From contig JAWZYU010000034.1 in NCBI GenBank assembly GCA_038380435.1, positions 37,262,901 through 37,326,900 on the forward strand: a stretch of DNA of 64,000 nt. The letters run 5' to 3'. Origin of the DNA: Ryuthela nishihirai (taxonomy: Eukaryota; Arthropoda; Arachnida; Araneae; Heptathelidae). Of this stretch, positions 22,226 to 35,255 are shown in pieces. The notes beneath the pieces are model-generated. The model saw nothing but the letters and a program-made list of their open reading frames with translations. It made no database searches and had not been told where the DNA came from. Position numbers and translations under genes: made by a program. The first letter of the stretch is position 1. The number at the start of each line of letters is the position of its first letter.

Positions 22226-22835
22226 AGCCTTTGGGATACAGACTTTTATTATCAAAACTTCTAAAACTAGTTGATGTTATTCTGGGAATTCCTTAGTCTT
22301 GCTTCCTTTTCTAATATGAAAGCAACATTTGTCGACAAGATCCTGAAGATATCAGTGATAAATTGTACTTGTAAAAAAACAATTTACTTGTTTTCCCTAA
22401 AAGTTAGCAATTGAATAGGCATACTTTTTTTGTATGTTAGTTTTGAGGCAGTGGTCAGCAAACTTTAGTCTTAGTGCAGCATTCCTTGTATGAGAAGGCA
22501 TATACAAACTAGGAGTAACTTCTAGAAATATTCTCTTTTATATGTAGCAGATAAAAAAAGGGGTAAAATATAAGGTAAAAGTTGCATCAAAAAAAAATGC
22601 AAACTCTTCTAATAATATACTAATTGTAAAAAATTCAATAGCCTGGTGAAGCCCTAATATATTTTTTAAGAAAAATTTTGCATATATGTTCAGGAGCTGG
22701 ATAGTAACTCTTCTGCACTAATGAGGGGTCAATGACTTATAAAAGGAGGATTAGAGGACCTTGTTGATTTTGGGAACAAACAGTTATAATGAAATAATTT
22801 ATTTAGTGTCTGAATTGGTAGTACAATAAAAAAAA

Positions 22836-22945
22836 AATTACTGCTCACACAGATCACCTGCCAATAGACGTCTGACAGGATCCTTTCAGTATAATACACT
22901 TGTAGAGAAGATCCACGAGGAAGGTGAATCCTCAGTAAAAATGCA
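22836..22945 (-). repeat. Decayed SINE-B fragment
   Basis: GTCTGACAGGATCCTTTCAGT followed by a stretch resembling AGAAGATCC and CCTCAGTAAAAATGCAG aligns with the minus-strand SINE-B body with many changes. The head is not recognisable. Confidence 0.5.
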
Positions 22946-24364
22946 GAAAGAAGGAAGCATGCATTATCATAATACAAATTTGGATCTGTACTACAGCTAA
23001 GACCTGGTTGGCCACTGGATGATAATGCCAGTATGGAAAAGTGGTTGAAATACGTGTAATATTGGTTAAATATGATGGAAAACTAAATAATTTGGAAAGT
23101 GGTACAACTAAATTTTGAAGTGGTGCAACTTTATTGATTTTTACATAATTCCTAAAAAAGTCCAAAAATATTGTGACTAAATTTGCTATGATAGTGCATT
23201 AGCAAAGTTTTTTAAAAATTTTTTTTATTTTTAATGCTTTTTTTAAAAAATTGCTAAAAACTAAACAGTAAAGATATTTTCAGTTATCTGAATTTTGTTT
23301 ATTGGCTATATAGACTTTCATCATTTAATTATATATGTGACAAAAGTAGTCGTTTATTTTTGAAATTTTATAGTAAAAAAAAAGTGGCTTTGCTTGATAT
23401 AATTTTAGATAAGTTAACCTGTTTTGCATGAACATCATATCCCACACACTACAAGCTGAAAAGTTCAAACAGCCAAATAACATGTCTGGCACATACTTTT
23501 ATATCAATCATATTAATTACCTAATCATTGGGAATAAAAGAAAAAAAGGTAGTTTTATCACTATAGTATTTCTAGACTGAATATATTTATATAGTATTTC
23601 ACTGTGATTTAGGTATTGTGTAACATGCAAGAAGAAATTTAAATCAAGCCAAAGGGGTTATGGTAGTGTAAAATATAGTCCAATGTAATAAAGATTTAAA
23701 AATATTACTATGGTGTTTGCAAATACTTGTGAATGTAAGAATTTTGGTAACTTATTTTCCAAGATAAAATCGCCTGTTTTTCTGAGGTAATAAATCGACA
23801 TGATAATGTAAATTGTAAAGATATTTCCATGAAAAAAACCTCGGAAATATTTAAAATTGTATCTTTTATGAAAGAAGAAAATGTAATCTTTGTAAATGAA
23901 ATAATGTATGTTTATGGTGAATAATGAAAGACATCATCTAACTTAACCTTTTGAGAATTCTTAAAGTATTTACTGTGAAGAAAATCAATTGCTAGAGTTA
24001 TGCAGTGCTAAGATTTTCCTTGTTTCCAGTTACACGGTAAGGCGGAATTGAAATGTGCAAGCCTCTGTTATTTATTTAGTGCTGTTTTCCAAGGTTTAAA
24101 CGCGTGAAATTTCAGTCAAGATTTTCTTTTTATTTTCATCTGCACCAGCCAAAATTGCACTCTTTTATCTCCCAAGTGCTTTAGCATAGAATATTTTAGT
24201 TATTTTAGTACATCCTTGAATATATATATATGGAACAAGAATATACATACATTACTTAAGTAACATATTTGGCAGATAGGTCTTGATTTTAAAACTAATT
24301 ATGCAAAAAAGTCCCCCCCCCCCCCTCCAAAGAAAATACTACTTTTGCTTTTGATTCTTCTGTT

Positions 24365-24860
24365 AACTGTAATGCTATATACTGGTTATGACAGTATCAG
24401 AGCCAGATCGGATGGGGAGGAGTTAATTTTTATTACTTTAAAGTGAATAAGCTAAAATTATGTCATTTTTTAATTCATAATTGACTGAATACTTTATTAT
24501 GGCAAAAACTGTTTGCTCATCAGATATTAATTTAGGAAGTTACTCAATTCCTTTTATAAGTTAATACATGCCATCAGTTAAATGAAACACAATACTAGAG
24601 TTACTTTGTGCACATTATATAACTTGCAGATAAGCTACTATTTTTTGTGAGTCTGGATATTAATGAAAAGAAGATAACAAAAGGAGTGTTTTGAAATTAG
24701 GTTATGTTTTAACTTCATTTGAGATTTGACAGCTTTGAGATAGTGCTTGAATAGGATTCAAATATTCAAGGGGCTATTCTATTGGTTGGAATTGCGTATT
24801 TTAGAATTAGGTGCTCTGTTGATCTGACTCTGATAGTGTCATAACCAGTATATAGTATTA
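24365..24860. repeat. Inverted repeat pair about 450 bp apart
   Basis: TATACTGGTTATGACA near 24376-24391 and, on the opposite strand, TGTCATAACCAGTATA near 24837-24852 are exact reverse complements. CTTTTGATTCTTCTGTTAACTGTAAT-like sequence beside the first arm is also mirrored beside the second (ACAGTTAACAGAAGAATCAAAAG). The arms are roughly 80-90 bases each and are separated by AT-rich DNA. This is probably a non-autonomous inverted-repeat transposon. Confidence 0.75.
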
Positions 24861-26677
24861 CAGTTAACAGAAGAATCAAAAGTGGTATTTTCTTTGGGGA
24901 GGGATGTTTTTCTGTATTCTTCAAGAGAAAAGTTTGCAGTTGTATGTGCAAGGTGTACTCTACTACACCCACCATCACCAACGTGTATTTGTGCAATCAT
25001 ACTTTCCAAAAAGTGAAAAATAAGTTCCATGTGTATTTGTTTTTCAGTGGCTGAGTTCACATGGCCCCTCCATGATTCTATGGGTATTTCATACTTTTGT
25101 AGTTGGAACATAGGTGAATAAAAAAAACTCCCTTATGCAACATTCAGCACAATAAAGGGCTGGTTGCTATGATAGATATGCTTGGCAGGCAGTATTTTAG
25201 GTTCAATCAGTGGAAAAGTAAGTGAAAGTGGAAAGCTCATTTTAAACCATACATTGACAGTAAAATCGGTTCAGTAGACATGCAGTTGATTCCTTTTTAA
25301 TTTATGTGCTTATTATATACCTCCCCCCCCCCCTCTTTCTGAAATTTTATGTGATTTTTTTACTAGTTATTTTTAACACAATAATTTTTCCAGTGGATTA
25401 ATAATGGGAGATAAACATACCAGGATTTGAAATACTGGATCTTGTTATTTCCCATTGCATGACTAGTTAAATCATACTGGTTGCATTGCTACATCCATAG
25501 GTTAAATTGCCATTTAATTCCTCATTTTTCTGTAATTAGAGTACCATGCAGGTTTTTTACTAACACTTGAAGGTATCAGGTAAAAATAATTGAATTTCAA
25601 TAAGTATAAAAAGGAAATAAAATATTTGTTCTTAAAAAATGCACATTGGAAATTTAAATACCAAGTTGTTTTTGTCAATATATTAAAATGAAAATAGGGA
25701 ATGTGTGTAATAAATTTTTATCGATATCATTTTTAACTTTGGATTCATTGCGATTTAAATTATTTGAGCTCGTTAAATGTGTAGACTGAAAGATTAAGAT
25801 ATATTTTTCTCATACTTGTGTGACATTCAAGTGCTCTTTATGTAGCATTTGTTTCCTATTCATACCTTTTAGATGAAAATGAAGCCTGCTAAACAGGTTA
25901 GCATTTATATAGCAGAAAACTTAGAGCTGCTGTAACAGAATTAAGTTAATACATTAGTGTTTTCATTATATTGTATTAATTATGCCGACTGCAAGCTAGA
26001 TACTTTTTATGAAGTGTATATATATGTAAACTTTGTATTTAGTATCTGTGGGGATAATCCAAATAATCCGGAATGTGAGCTATATCAGAATATTACGATT
26101 AAGTATTGGCAGTTGCTTTGGAAGTAAATAATAACTTATGATTATTGTTGATGTGCTAACGAATTCTGATTAAACAAACATCTTCTGTAAATAATTTATT
26201 AACTGTTTCAATCTGATTTTAAGTTTGTTTTTATAAACTAAATATGTATTGTGTTCTACATGTAAAATTGCATTATTTTATGATGTGTCTTGTATACATG
26301 CCAGTAATTTCATATCAGGTGCTGTGACATTACTGGGAAATATTTTTCTTTTCATTTTCTTCTGAACATCAGTTTTATGTAACGATTTACCACGTTCTTT
26401 ATGTGTAGGGTGACCATCATTCCAGTTTTGAACCAGTTGTTCCCTGGAAAATATATTCAATACTATAAATACCAGGTTTTCAAAAAAATTAAAAGTTCTG
26501 TCAAAATTAAAATACTGCTTTATATATATATTTAGCTGTATCTGTAAAGTTTTATGCACACAAATGTGCGCAGAATTGTTTAAAAGAAGCGTAAGCAGTC
26601 CAAGTCCAGAGGACATGAAACCGAGGTACTGCAAAGAAATTTTTAGTTTATCACTGTGATTCATCTTTATATGCATG

Positions 26678-27850
26678 TACACTATATTGCAAAATGAACA
26701 AGACACTTCTTTGTTAAGTGAATGGAAAGCCACATTAAAGCTCCCTAAGTATGAAAATAAGTTTATGAAAAATTGCTAGTAGAGGTAAATTCAAGATCTC
26801 ACTCAAATCTATCTAAGTATCTATTTTTTGCAATATCCATTTAATATTTTAAGAATTATGGAAGCTGAAACATTTAACTGTAGGTTTTGCTACTCAGGAA
26901 AATCTATTTTGAGAGATAAAACACAATTGTTATAACAAATTGTCCACCAGCATTAATGTAATATTTGGAGTTTATGTAATAATTTTTTTTCAGTTATCAG
27001 TTTGGGGAGAAAGCGACATCAGCATCTGCTGCTAAATGTTCCAACTTCAGTACCCTTTTACATATTAATTGAATATTGTTGAAAATGAGATTTAGATCTG
27101 AAAAGGGAAGTGTACATTCTGCAAAATGAGACTGATCTCATTTGATAGACCATGTCTGAAAATGGAAAAGTGCTAATTTCAAAGGGCAGTGTCCCATGGG
27201 GGGCAGAGTTATAGGGCTTCAAAGTTTACATAGAGATCTATGGGAAGTAGTAGTATACTAGGCACAGATTTCGATGACAAATATCATCAAATCTTCCTTT
27301 TATAAGTCTGGATATTTAGACCAAGACCTTACATAATACCCATTGATCATACACACCTAAAGTCAAAGGAATGATTGACTTTAGGTGTACACACCTAAAG
27401 TCAATCATTCCTTTGGTGACATCATTGACTTTAGGTGTGTACATTATACACAAACCTATTGTCTGTATAATTCTTTGATTAAAAAATTGCATATTTATTG
27501 TAATAATTAACTTTTTTCATCATTCAAAACATTATATCATTTCATTTTTTAAAGACGTGTTGTTTCAGTTTTCCCAAAGACCTCTATGTAAACTTAGAAA
27601 CCCTATAATTTCTCCCCTATGGGAGACCCATTTAAAATGAGCACTTTTCCATTTTCAGACATGATCTGTCGAACGGATTTGGTCTCGTTGAGCAACTCGT
27701 TTTGTCAGTGTACATTTCCCTTGTGAGTGAGACCTTTCTCTAGTGACATTTTTCTGGAACAAAAATTATTTACAAAGCTAGGAAGCTTTGAATGTGACTT
27801 TCCATTCACATAACATGGAAGTGTCTAGTTACTTTTTCCAATATAGTGTA
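26678..27850. mobile_element. Fold-back mariner-like element, 1.17 kb
   Basis: The element starts TACACTATATTGCAAAA and ends, read on the other strand, TACACTATATTGGAAAAAG. Both ends abut TA, the Tc1/mariner target. The two halves remain complementary far into the interior. For example GTTTACATAGAGATCTATGGG near 27225 mirrors CCTCTATGTAAAC near 27580, and the centre (27351-27440) holds a near-perfect 25-bp hairpin with repeated CACCTAAAGTCA. No transposase is present. A second, shorter member of the same family lies at 49735-50310. Confidence 0.85.
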
Positions 27851-28793
27851 TTTATTTTAGGTTTCACGAGACTACTGTAAAATATAAATTTCAGCTGAGC
27901 TCTGGGCTTTTATCATGACTTTGCCACAAGGGCTATATACTCCCATCAAGGATTCAGTTGATCCTACATACACAACATATGTGTCCATTCCTGTCCTAAA
28001 TTTCATATACTGTAATTTAGTTTTTTCTGTTGGAGTGATCAGACATTCTGAGCCATCCAGGATAATTCTAGGTGTAGGTAACTTAAACCTTATATTTTAG
28101 ATTATCATGAAATGGTATGTTAGCTTTTGGTATTGAAAAGAACGAAACAGTTCACAGAAATTTCCGTATTATGTAAAATATTGAAAAGTCCAAACTTTCA
28201 GTTATAGTTTCATAAATATATAGCTACGTGTACAGAATGTTGCTTTAAAAAGTGCTGACCAGAGGTCAAAAGGGTACGTAATTTGTTTTAAATCAGTTTC
28301 TGAAAATGTTCGCCAAAAATTTCAAATATGTGCGACAAGCTTGAATTGAATGAATTGTTGATTGAAGTGAGATAGATACCTACCTTCCAGAATTTGGAAT
28401 AACTGAGTCACATATTATGACTGGCGCAATTGTTTTGTGTTTTAATAAAGTTGAGATAAATTGAACAGACGACGAGGTACTAAAATCTTAGTTCCTTATG
28501 GGCATTAGAAAACGCAGTTTTGTTATACAAAGTTACTGTTAAATGTTCCAGCTTTCAGAACTATGTATCGAATGAATATTTGTTTAGAAACTCTTACCTT
28601 TAGAAAATATTTTTAGTGGAGACATTTCATAATTTGGAATAACTGAAGTACCACCAGTGTGAAAATTGAAACTAAAATGAACAAAATACCCTGGTTTTCA
28701 AGTGGGAAAAATGGTCACCTTATTTATATGGCCAGTGCCTAAGAAATGCTTTAATTAGTTAATTATAATAGTGTCTAAAATTGTAGGATAGGC
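27851..28793. other. Intergenic DNA, no gene seen
   Basis: AT-rich, with no recognised family and no long reading frame. Confidence 0.5.
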
Positions 28794-29258
28794 CAGTGGT
28801 GTCATCCAGCCGGTTTGGACCAATTCGGTGGAACCAGTTGCTAAAAAAATTAAGTATAAAAAAAATATAAACAGCATCACTAATAATGAATAAAAAAAAT
28901 AAATTCCCCCTCAAGCAGCTGCTTGCCACAGATGTCTGACAGGAGCCTGTCAGTTTATATGCCATAGTAGAAGGTCTGAGAGGATGGCAGGATCTCAGCA
29001 GAAAAACAACACGAACATCCATGCCTTACCCAGGGCTCGAACCCAAGTCCCTCTAGATCAATAGCCAAGCACGCTAACCACTCGAGCACGGGACGGCTCT
29101 AATGATGAAACAAATTGCATAAAGAGAGCGTTATGGTGCTCTGTTTATTAACTCTTAAAATGATAATTCTCCTAGATGCTTTTCGTATTGTTTGTATGTT
29201 TAAAATAATGATTACAAGTGAAGAGAACCGGTTTTAATAAATTGGAATGACACTACTG
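28794..29258. mobile_element. hAT-like non-autonomous element carrying a SINE-B
   Basis: The left end reads CAGTGGTGTCATCCAGCCGG and the right end, on the other strand, reads CAGTAGTGTCATTCCAATTT. Next to them AACCGGTT-type sequence is found on both sides. The ends resemble those of the element at 34314 (CAGTGGTGGGATTCAGCCGG). The flanking 8 bases match poorly, so the assignment depends on the ends. The SINE-B inside came later. Confidence 0.6.
28891..29098 (-). mobile_element. SINE-B, full length, with 11-bp target duplication
   Basis: On the minus strand the head reads like GAGTGGTTAGCGTGCTTGGC (A box of a Leu/Ser-type tRNA) followed by GGGTTCGAGCCC (B box). A body of about 150 bases comes next, with GGCTCCTGTCAGACATCTGTGG and CAGCTGCTTGAGGGGG, and then an A/T-rich (TTTA)-type tail. 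CTAATAATGAA (28880-28890) and CTAATGATGAA (29099-29109) flank it with one mismatch. Confidence 0.9.
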
Positions 29259-29404
29259 GGGACAGCCTCACTTTATTTTAGCGGAAAGTCAAATTTGCAG
29301 CTTTCTTATTTTTCCATAAAAAGCTTAACAGAAAACCTTTTTTTTTTGTGTATAATCATTTTGTACTTCTATGCGGTAACCAAGATAATTATTCTCTGTA
29401 TTTA

Positions 29405-29735
29405 GGGAGGGGGGAGTTTGACTCGGTAAAGTGACAGGCTCATAATTTGCAGTTTCCAGGTTGGAGTCTTCGCTAACTCCCACTCTGACTTTTGTTAGAA
29501 AGGGGGCACTGGTCGGCTTGGAAAGGTCACTGTTCGTCAGCTACGATATTAAGCTGTGGCCATTGTGCAGGAGAGCCATGCCTTCTGCACATTAAGAACA
29601 CACTGAATGGCCTTGATGGGAAGATACCATCTGTCTCCTAACAGCTGTCCAGTCGGTCCCCTTCACCAAATCTTCTCTGAGACCTTGTGACCTGGCCAAT
29701 TGTGTATAAAAAAATCGCCCTTCAATGGTAAAAAC
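29405..29735 (+). mobile_element. SINE-A, old and diverged
   Basis: Recognisable landmarks are GACAGGCTCATAATTTGCAG in the head, GGTCGGCTTGGAAAGG in the middle, GGCCTTGATGGGAAGATACC and the final GCCCTTCAATGGTAAAA. Divergence and small deletions are much greater than in the cluster copies. No clean target duplication was seen. Confidence 0.75.
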
Positions 29736-32319
29736 CTCTTCCGTATATTTATGTAGTATAATATTCTTAATATAATGTTGATATTGATAACTGGTCGAGT
29801 AATATAGCCAAGAAATAATTTTCATTAGCAAAGCAAGTACGAGCTTCTTTTTCTAAAACCCTTAGAAGCCATGATTTTTGCTAAAAAATAACTTCTATAG
29901 TTCTCCATTTTGAGAATCTGTTAAATGGTGTATTTTATATATGCTTTTCTGATACCGAAATAAGAGTTATTTGTATTAAATGGCAACTCTAACGAGTGTC
30001 TTTGAATAAGTCAAAAATCTGTTAAGGAAATCGGAGCAGATTAATGAATTTTAAAGCGCATATTTCGTTCTAGGATATGAAGAAATTATAATAAACTTTA
30101 GCTTAATACATGAAAGCAAGAACTTGTTCCATATGCCAGGAGACAAATGAATTCGATTATGGTATAAGTATTTGCGACCCTCCCATAGGGTTGATGTTCT
30201 TTTACGAGTTATGTTCTGCCTATCATAATGATGAGTTAGCTGTCAGTCTCATTTCTTCTGGGAAAACTTGATTTTCGTTGATTTATTAATTTAGTTGCCT
30301 ATAATGTCGTTAATTTTCTCTGAAAATATATGAAATTATCATTTTTTTTTGTTAGGATTAAACTATAGTAATGCACTCTATAAGTTTGTCATTGAAAGTA
30401 CCACTACAAATGACAATCGTTCAGTCACGACTTTCCATTGGTTCTAATGACGTTTTCATTCGTTCAAACTGCATCAGTTTTGCGAGTCTTGCGCTCGAAT
30501 TAATGTTCTGAAGTAATTTCTCTTTGTGCCAATAACATTTGAAAGAGAAAAGGTTGTCTGCAACTAGGGCATTTATACTCAATACTGAAAGATTATACTT
30601 AAAATTTAGATTGCATATCTACATGCTTAACCATCCCATTTGATCAAAAGAGTTGTTTTTTCTTTTGCATAATTGCGGTTCCTTGCTGCAATTTTTATTT
30701 TCATAGGTCTTCACGGTTTTATTTCTCTGGGATCCTCTTCTCGTAGATCTAAAGGTAGAGATGGAGGCTAATTTCACCAAGAGCTAATATAAGCAAAGTT
30801 TTTGCTATAGAATTTAAACTTCGTCAGAAATTGTCTCTAGAAATTCTTGCATTTTCCAATACCAGCGTGATGTATTTCATGTGTAGTTAAAAATTGTCCA
30901 AGCAGGAAGTATCGTTTGTTCCTGACATCTGCACAGTAAAGAATTCGCCGTGATCTCAGCCTTGGTGACTTAGTTTTATCTTTTTCAACAACCTCTAATC
31001 AATTCTCACTCATTTTTCGAAAGAATTCGAAAACTCTCCTCAATTTATTGTCTTTTAGGTTATTGTATAAATTCATTCATATAGTTGCACAGTAAAATGC
31101 AAGATTAGAATCATTAACGAGGGGTATATTATACGCTGTTCACTGAATTATGACCATCCCATGTTGTATCAATGGGACGCTTACTTTGAAGCTTTGTACT
31201 TTTAAGTTTTATTGGAAGATGTAATTATAGGTAAATTAAAGATTTTTTTCTATTTTCAACATTTATCAGCAATGCTAGACAAAAGAAATTCCCTATCGAA
31301 GTTCATTGAACCTGAAATAAGTGATGATTTCATAAATGCCTATTTTAAGTTGTGTGAATAATCGTTTCATTTTTTGATAAATTTCTTGGAACACATTGCT
31401 GCTCTGAAATGTTTAAACCTCCATACTTGTTTAAATACTAAAAGAATATTGTTGGAAGTCTAGATTTAGATAGATTTGATTGAGATCTTTTAAGTTATCC
31501 TCAGCCACATTTTCTCATAAAATGCTTATTTAAGAAGGTATTGATCCCTGAAATTAATTTCCCATTGGCAAAACATGGAGTGGAAATGTCATAATTCAGA
31601 GATCAATGAATGTATATCGAAAATGTTCACATGGCACTGGTCACAAGTTTATAGCTGGCATTGTGGGTTACTTAATATTTTGGATTGTGTTAGTTTCAAG
31701 TGCTTTGAAAGATGTAAGTGCTTCCACACATGCTCAGATATTTTAATGGGTTGTAAAAGGTACGAATGTAAGGTCATCTGGTTTTTGTTAAATCTTGGAG
31801 CTTAGTTTTAGATAGTATTTTGTGTTTGTGAATTTTAATTCTTTGTGTACCATATCTAATGCGTGTAAGTGATTTTTATTTTACACCTTTTTTTCTCGTA
31901 TTGGTACCCTCAAAGAATTACGACTTTACCTTCTCAGAAGATTCTTTAGAAATGTGAATGTACCTATGGGCGACCGCTTCATGTCTGCATATCTCCCCAC
32001 AGTTTTGAAGTGAGTAGAAGAATATAGTGGACAGATAAGTGTTCCTTGTACTTTAAAAGTTTGCTCCTCTTTCGGCCGAAAATTTGAGACGAAAACTTGA
32101 AACTGCCGCTCGTGGGTACAATACCCGGTCATCAAGGGGGAAAAACACTTGTTTAGTTTGAGCTTTTCAATTGGTAACTTGCAGTGTTAATGCTGTATAT
32201 TGTGACTGAAAATATTTCGTGTTTAGCAATGTTATCTTCATGCCCTCTGTTTCAGAAAATGTGATAAAATGTGTAGCTTATTTAAATAAATCTTACTTTT
32301 TACAAATGAGTATGGTGTT
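29736..32319. other. AT-rich intergenic DNA, no gene seen
   Basis: About 2.6 kb without any recognised repeat or gene. This is the largest seemingly unique stretch apart from the gene flanks. Confidence 0.5.
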
Positions 32320-33880
32320 CATTCAAAATAGAGCATAATGCAAGTAGAGATATGTAAATCGCAGGACGCAATCGTCATCAGAGATATGCAAATGATCAAA
32401 GTTTTGCAGTGAATGGACACACGACACAGCCGAACCATGGATAAATTACTGGGCACCCACAAGCTCGTATCATAGCATGACCGACAGTGAGGTTGAAGTG
32501 CTTGCTGCAGAAATGTTTGGAACATGCCTTAGAGATTCTGGTGGGACCTTAATGAGCAATTTACACCTTCTGAGAGAGGGAATCGTTTGTGTGAGCTGAG
32601 ATTAAGCCTTCAAGCAATTGCCGCACACATGGGGTGCAATGGGAGCACAGTGCATCTCATACAACATCATGAACACCAAATGACACGGGGAGGGGGTGGC
32701 TCAGTCGGTAGCGCGCCAGGCTCGTAATCTGTAGTTCCCAGGTTCGAGTCCCAGCTGGGTCAGCGTTGAGATTTATCTCCACAAAATTCGCCGCCCTGCC
32801 CACGGTCAGTAGGGGACACCGATGGGCTTGGAGAGGCAGTCCGACCGTCCGTCGGATGGGACGTTAAGCCGTGGCCCCGTGTGTGGGAGAGCCATACCCT
32901 GTGCACGTTAAAGAACACGCTGGATGGCCTTGACGGGAGTCTACCATCTGTCTCCCAACAGCTGTTCCAGTGGGTCCCCTCCCCCAACCTTCTCTGAGCC
33001 TTCGGGATCCATGTGACCTGGCCATTTAGCTCATGGTGTGCAAAAAAGTGCCGCTCAAAGGTAGAACAACCCAACCCAAATGACACGACGGGACCTGCAA
33101 GCCACACAGACATGAAGATCACCTGCTTCCATAGGAGGGCCATTCACAACCCTTTCACCACAGTGACTGCTGCCAGAGTGATTTGCAGACTGCTACAGGC
33201 ATTGTGATCATGCAAACCATTACACATTTGCATGACGCAGGAATGAGGGCGAGACATGTATATACAGTCCAGATCTGCCATTGCAGAATCATCACCGGTT
33301 ATGGCATCTCCACTGGTGGCAAGTGAGACAACATTGGACTACCGAATGGAGGAAAGAGTTGCTCACCGACAAATCCCGATTCTCTTTTCAGCATGCCAGT
33401 GTCTGCATGGTGTTGGTGGCGTCAACAACATGAGTAAGCTAATTCCAGTAGCCACTATGGCTCTCCACCATGGTACAATCATGTAAATTTGCATCACATA
33501 TGGCAGACGGCACTGCTGTTCCATGTTTCTGCCACACTAAGAGCGAGATGTGACGTTGATGACATTAATCCTGTGGCATGACCATTCCTTACCACCATGC
33601 CTGGACTGATTCTGCAGCAGGACAACAGCATCCCCACACACTTCACATAAAACGATGGGAAGTCTCCAAGGTGTGGACATTCTCCTATGGCCGCCAGACG
33701 TCCATTGAGCATGTGTGGGACCTTATTTCATCAACTTCCTCCAACAGCAAACTTGGTACAGTTGCACGCTCAAATGGATGCTGTTTGGAACGCCATATCT
33801 CAGGACACCATTAACCATCTGATTGATGGAACGCCGAGACGTCTATAAGCTTGTATCACCGCCTGAGATGGGTCTACTAG
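32320..33880 (+). mobile_element. Tc1-like transposon, decayed, split by a SINE-A
   Basis: Outside the inserted SINE the plus strand reads, in broken frames, an N-terminal region (LRLSLQAIAAHMGCNGST near 32600) and CITGYGISTGGK near 33290. It then gives an EWRKELLTDKSRF-like segment near 33350 (first catalytic region), GLILQQDNSIPTHFT near 33605 and WPPDVHSMCGTLFH near 33690. These are the usual Tc1 landmarks: helix-turn-helix, a DESRF site, QQDN and a WPP/DLN segment. Stops and frameshifts are frequent. I could not locate the terminal repeats, so the limits are approximate. Confidence 0.65.
32688..33075 (+). mobile_element. SINE-A inserted in a Tc1 remnant
   Basis: The target duplication CCAAATGACACG flanks it exactly at 32676-32687 and 33076-33087. 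The body is close to consensus, with a 4-base insertion after GGCTTGGAGAGGC. The insertion postdates the decayed Tc1 element. Confidence 0.95.
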
Positions 33881-34313
33881 GTACTGATGAAGCTGCAATA
33901 AACTTACGGACCTTGCGTTCTCACGTTCAGTTTTTTGATCATTTTCACATCTACCTTCGTAGCTTTAGTCCTGTCAGTTTGGGCACATATATCATTTCCT
34001 TCGAGATGTTGCGATTTCCACTTTGAGCACTGTAGATTCATCAAGAAAAGAGAAGACTACTTGTTTTTCACTTTGAGGTTTGGTTAAGGCACAGATTAAT
34101 TAGGTAACTATTTAGGGCCAGTGTAAGGGGCAGGAGAAGCAGACGATCTCCCTGGGGCACCACATCAAAGAAGGCACGAAAGGCACCAAGTTTATTATAA
34201 TTATACTAGTTAAACTCGTGCCAAAAGTTTGGTGCGAAACTTATATCCTTCGATAACTCTTTCCATCAATAAGTTGACAGCTTTCCACCTTTAACATATT
34301 ACTTCACTCACAC

Positions 34314-34560
34314 CAGTGGTGGGATTCAGCCGGTTCATGCCTGCTCCTAGAATTTCCCAAGTTCGCGGAACCAGTCCTTAATTCTTTCGGATAGGCTACT
34401 ATTCATGTTCCGGGGTCGCAATTATTGTTCGCGTTATTCCACAGATGATTATTGCCCAAATCGCAATTTTAATAAAATATTTTTGGATTTTATTTTTCAC
34501 TATGGAAGGCCATAAGGTGAGAGAGAACAGTTTTCCTAAAATTTTTGAATCCCACCACTG
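34314..34560. mobile_element. Small hAT-like element, 247 bp
   Basis: The ends CAGTGGTGGGATTCAGCC and, on the other strand, CAGTGGTGGGATTCAAAAAT form a terminal repeat. A GGTTC...GGAACC pair lies just inside. No coding capacity is present. The adjacent 8 bases (ACTCACAC and CTCATAAC) are only loosely similar, so the target duplication is decayed. Confidence 0.75.
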
Positions 34561-34659
34561 CTCATAACTGTCGTCTACAATATACTGCTCCGTTCACAAG
34601 CCAGACGATGGCAGTGCCCAGGGGTATAACTATGGGAGGAGGTTCCCCACAAAGTTATT

Positions 34660-35135
34660 CGGAGTTAGCAAAATTCAAAGCGAATTTGTAAAATCCAAAT
34701 AATTTCTGAAAATTGGGATTTTTTCGTAAAATTTAAAGGAATTAGCAAAATCTAGGCTAGTTGGCAAAATTCGAAGCCAGTTGGAAAAATCTGGTGAGTT
34801 GTGAAAATTGGGATTGTTTTAGGAAATTAAGGAGAGTTGGCAAAATCGAGGCAACTTGGCAAAATCAAAGGTAGTTGGCCAAATCTAGGTCAGTTTGCAA
34901 AATTTTTAAGACAATGGTAAAAAAATGGTAAAATGCAGATGAGTTGTTTAATTGGGATTCGTGTTGTGAAAATAAGGACAGATGACGAAATCGAGAAAAC
35001 TTGGCATAATTCGAGTTGTCAAAATTCGAAGTGACTTGGTAAAATTCAGGTTAGATTTAAAAGTAGGGAATTGTTTTGTATAAATCACGGCGATGTTGTA
35101 AAATCGAGGCACTTGGTAAAATTTCAGGTAGCTGC
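34660..35135. repeat. Degenerate short-period repeat array
   Basis: The motif (A)GTTGGCAAAATC, with variants such as CTTGGCAAAATC and GTTTGCAAAATT, recurs about fifteen times at roughly 18-22 base spacing. A longer phrase, GAGTTGTGAAAATTGGGATT followed by GGAGAGTTGGCAAAATCG, recurs in weaker form about every 100-130 bases. It is a diverged minisatellite or satellite fragment. A related piece lies at 52600-52797. Confidence 0.75.
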
Positions 35136-35255
35136 CCCCTCCTCTCGAAACTAATTAGAACTTAGTGTCACGGGCCCCTGGGACCTCATAGGAGCAGAAT
35201 TTTGTAAATTACAATAATTCTAATTTTGAAAAATTCCACAGAATTTGGGAAAATC

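Larger units (their letters stand above)
22239..26677. other. Long AT-rich intergenic stretch, no gene seen
   Basis: About 4.4 kb with no coding region. It contains one decayed SINE-B piece (22836-22945), poly(C) runs near 24313 and 25322, and an 18-bp segment near 24365-24390 that recurs in inverted form near 24830-24860. Confidence 0.5.

Noticed and set aside
31575..31805. Small cysteine-rich protein
   Set aside because: A single 76-codon frame in AT-rich DNA with no signal peptide, no cysteine spacing pattern and no splice context.
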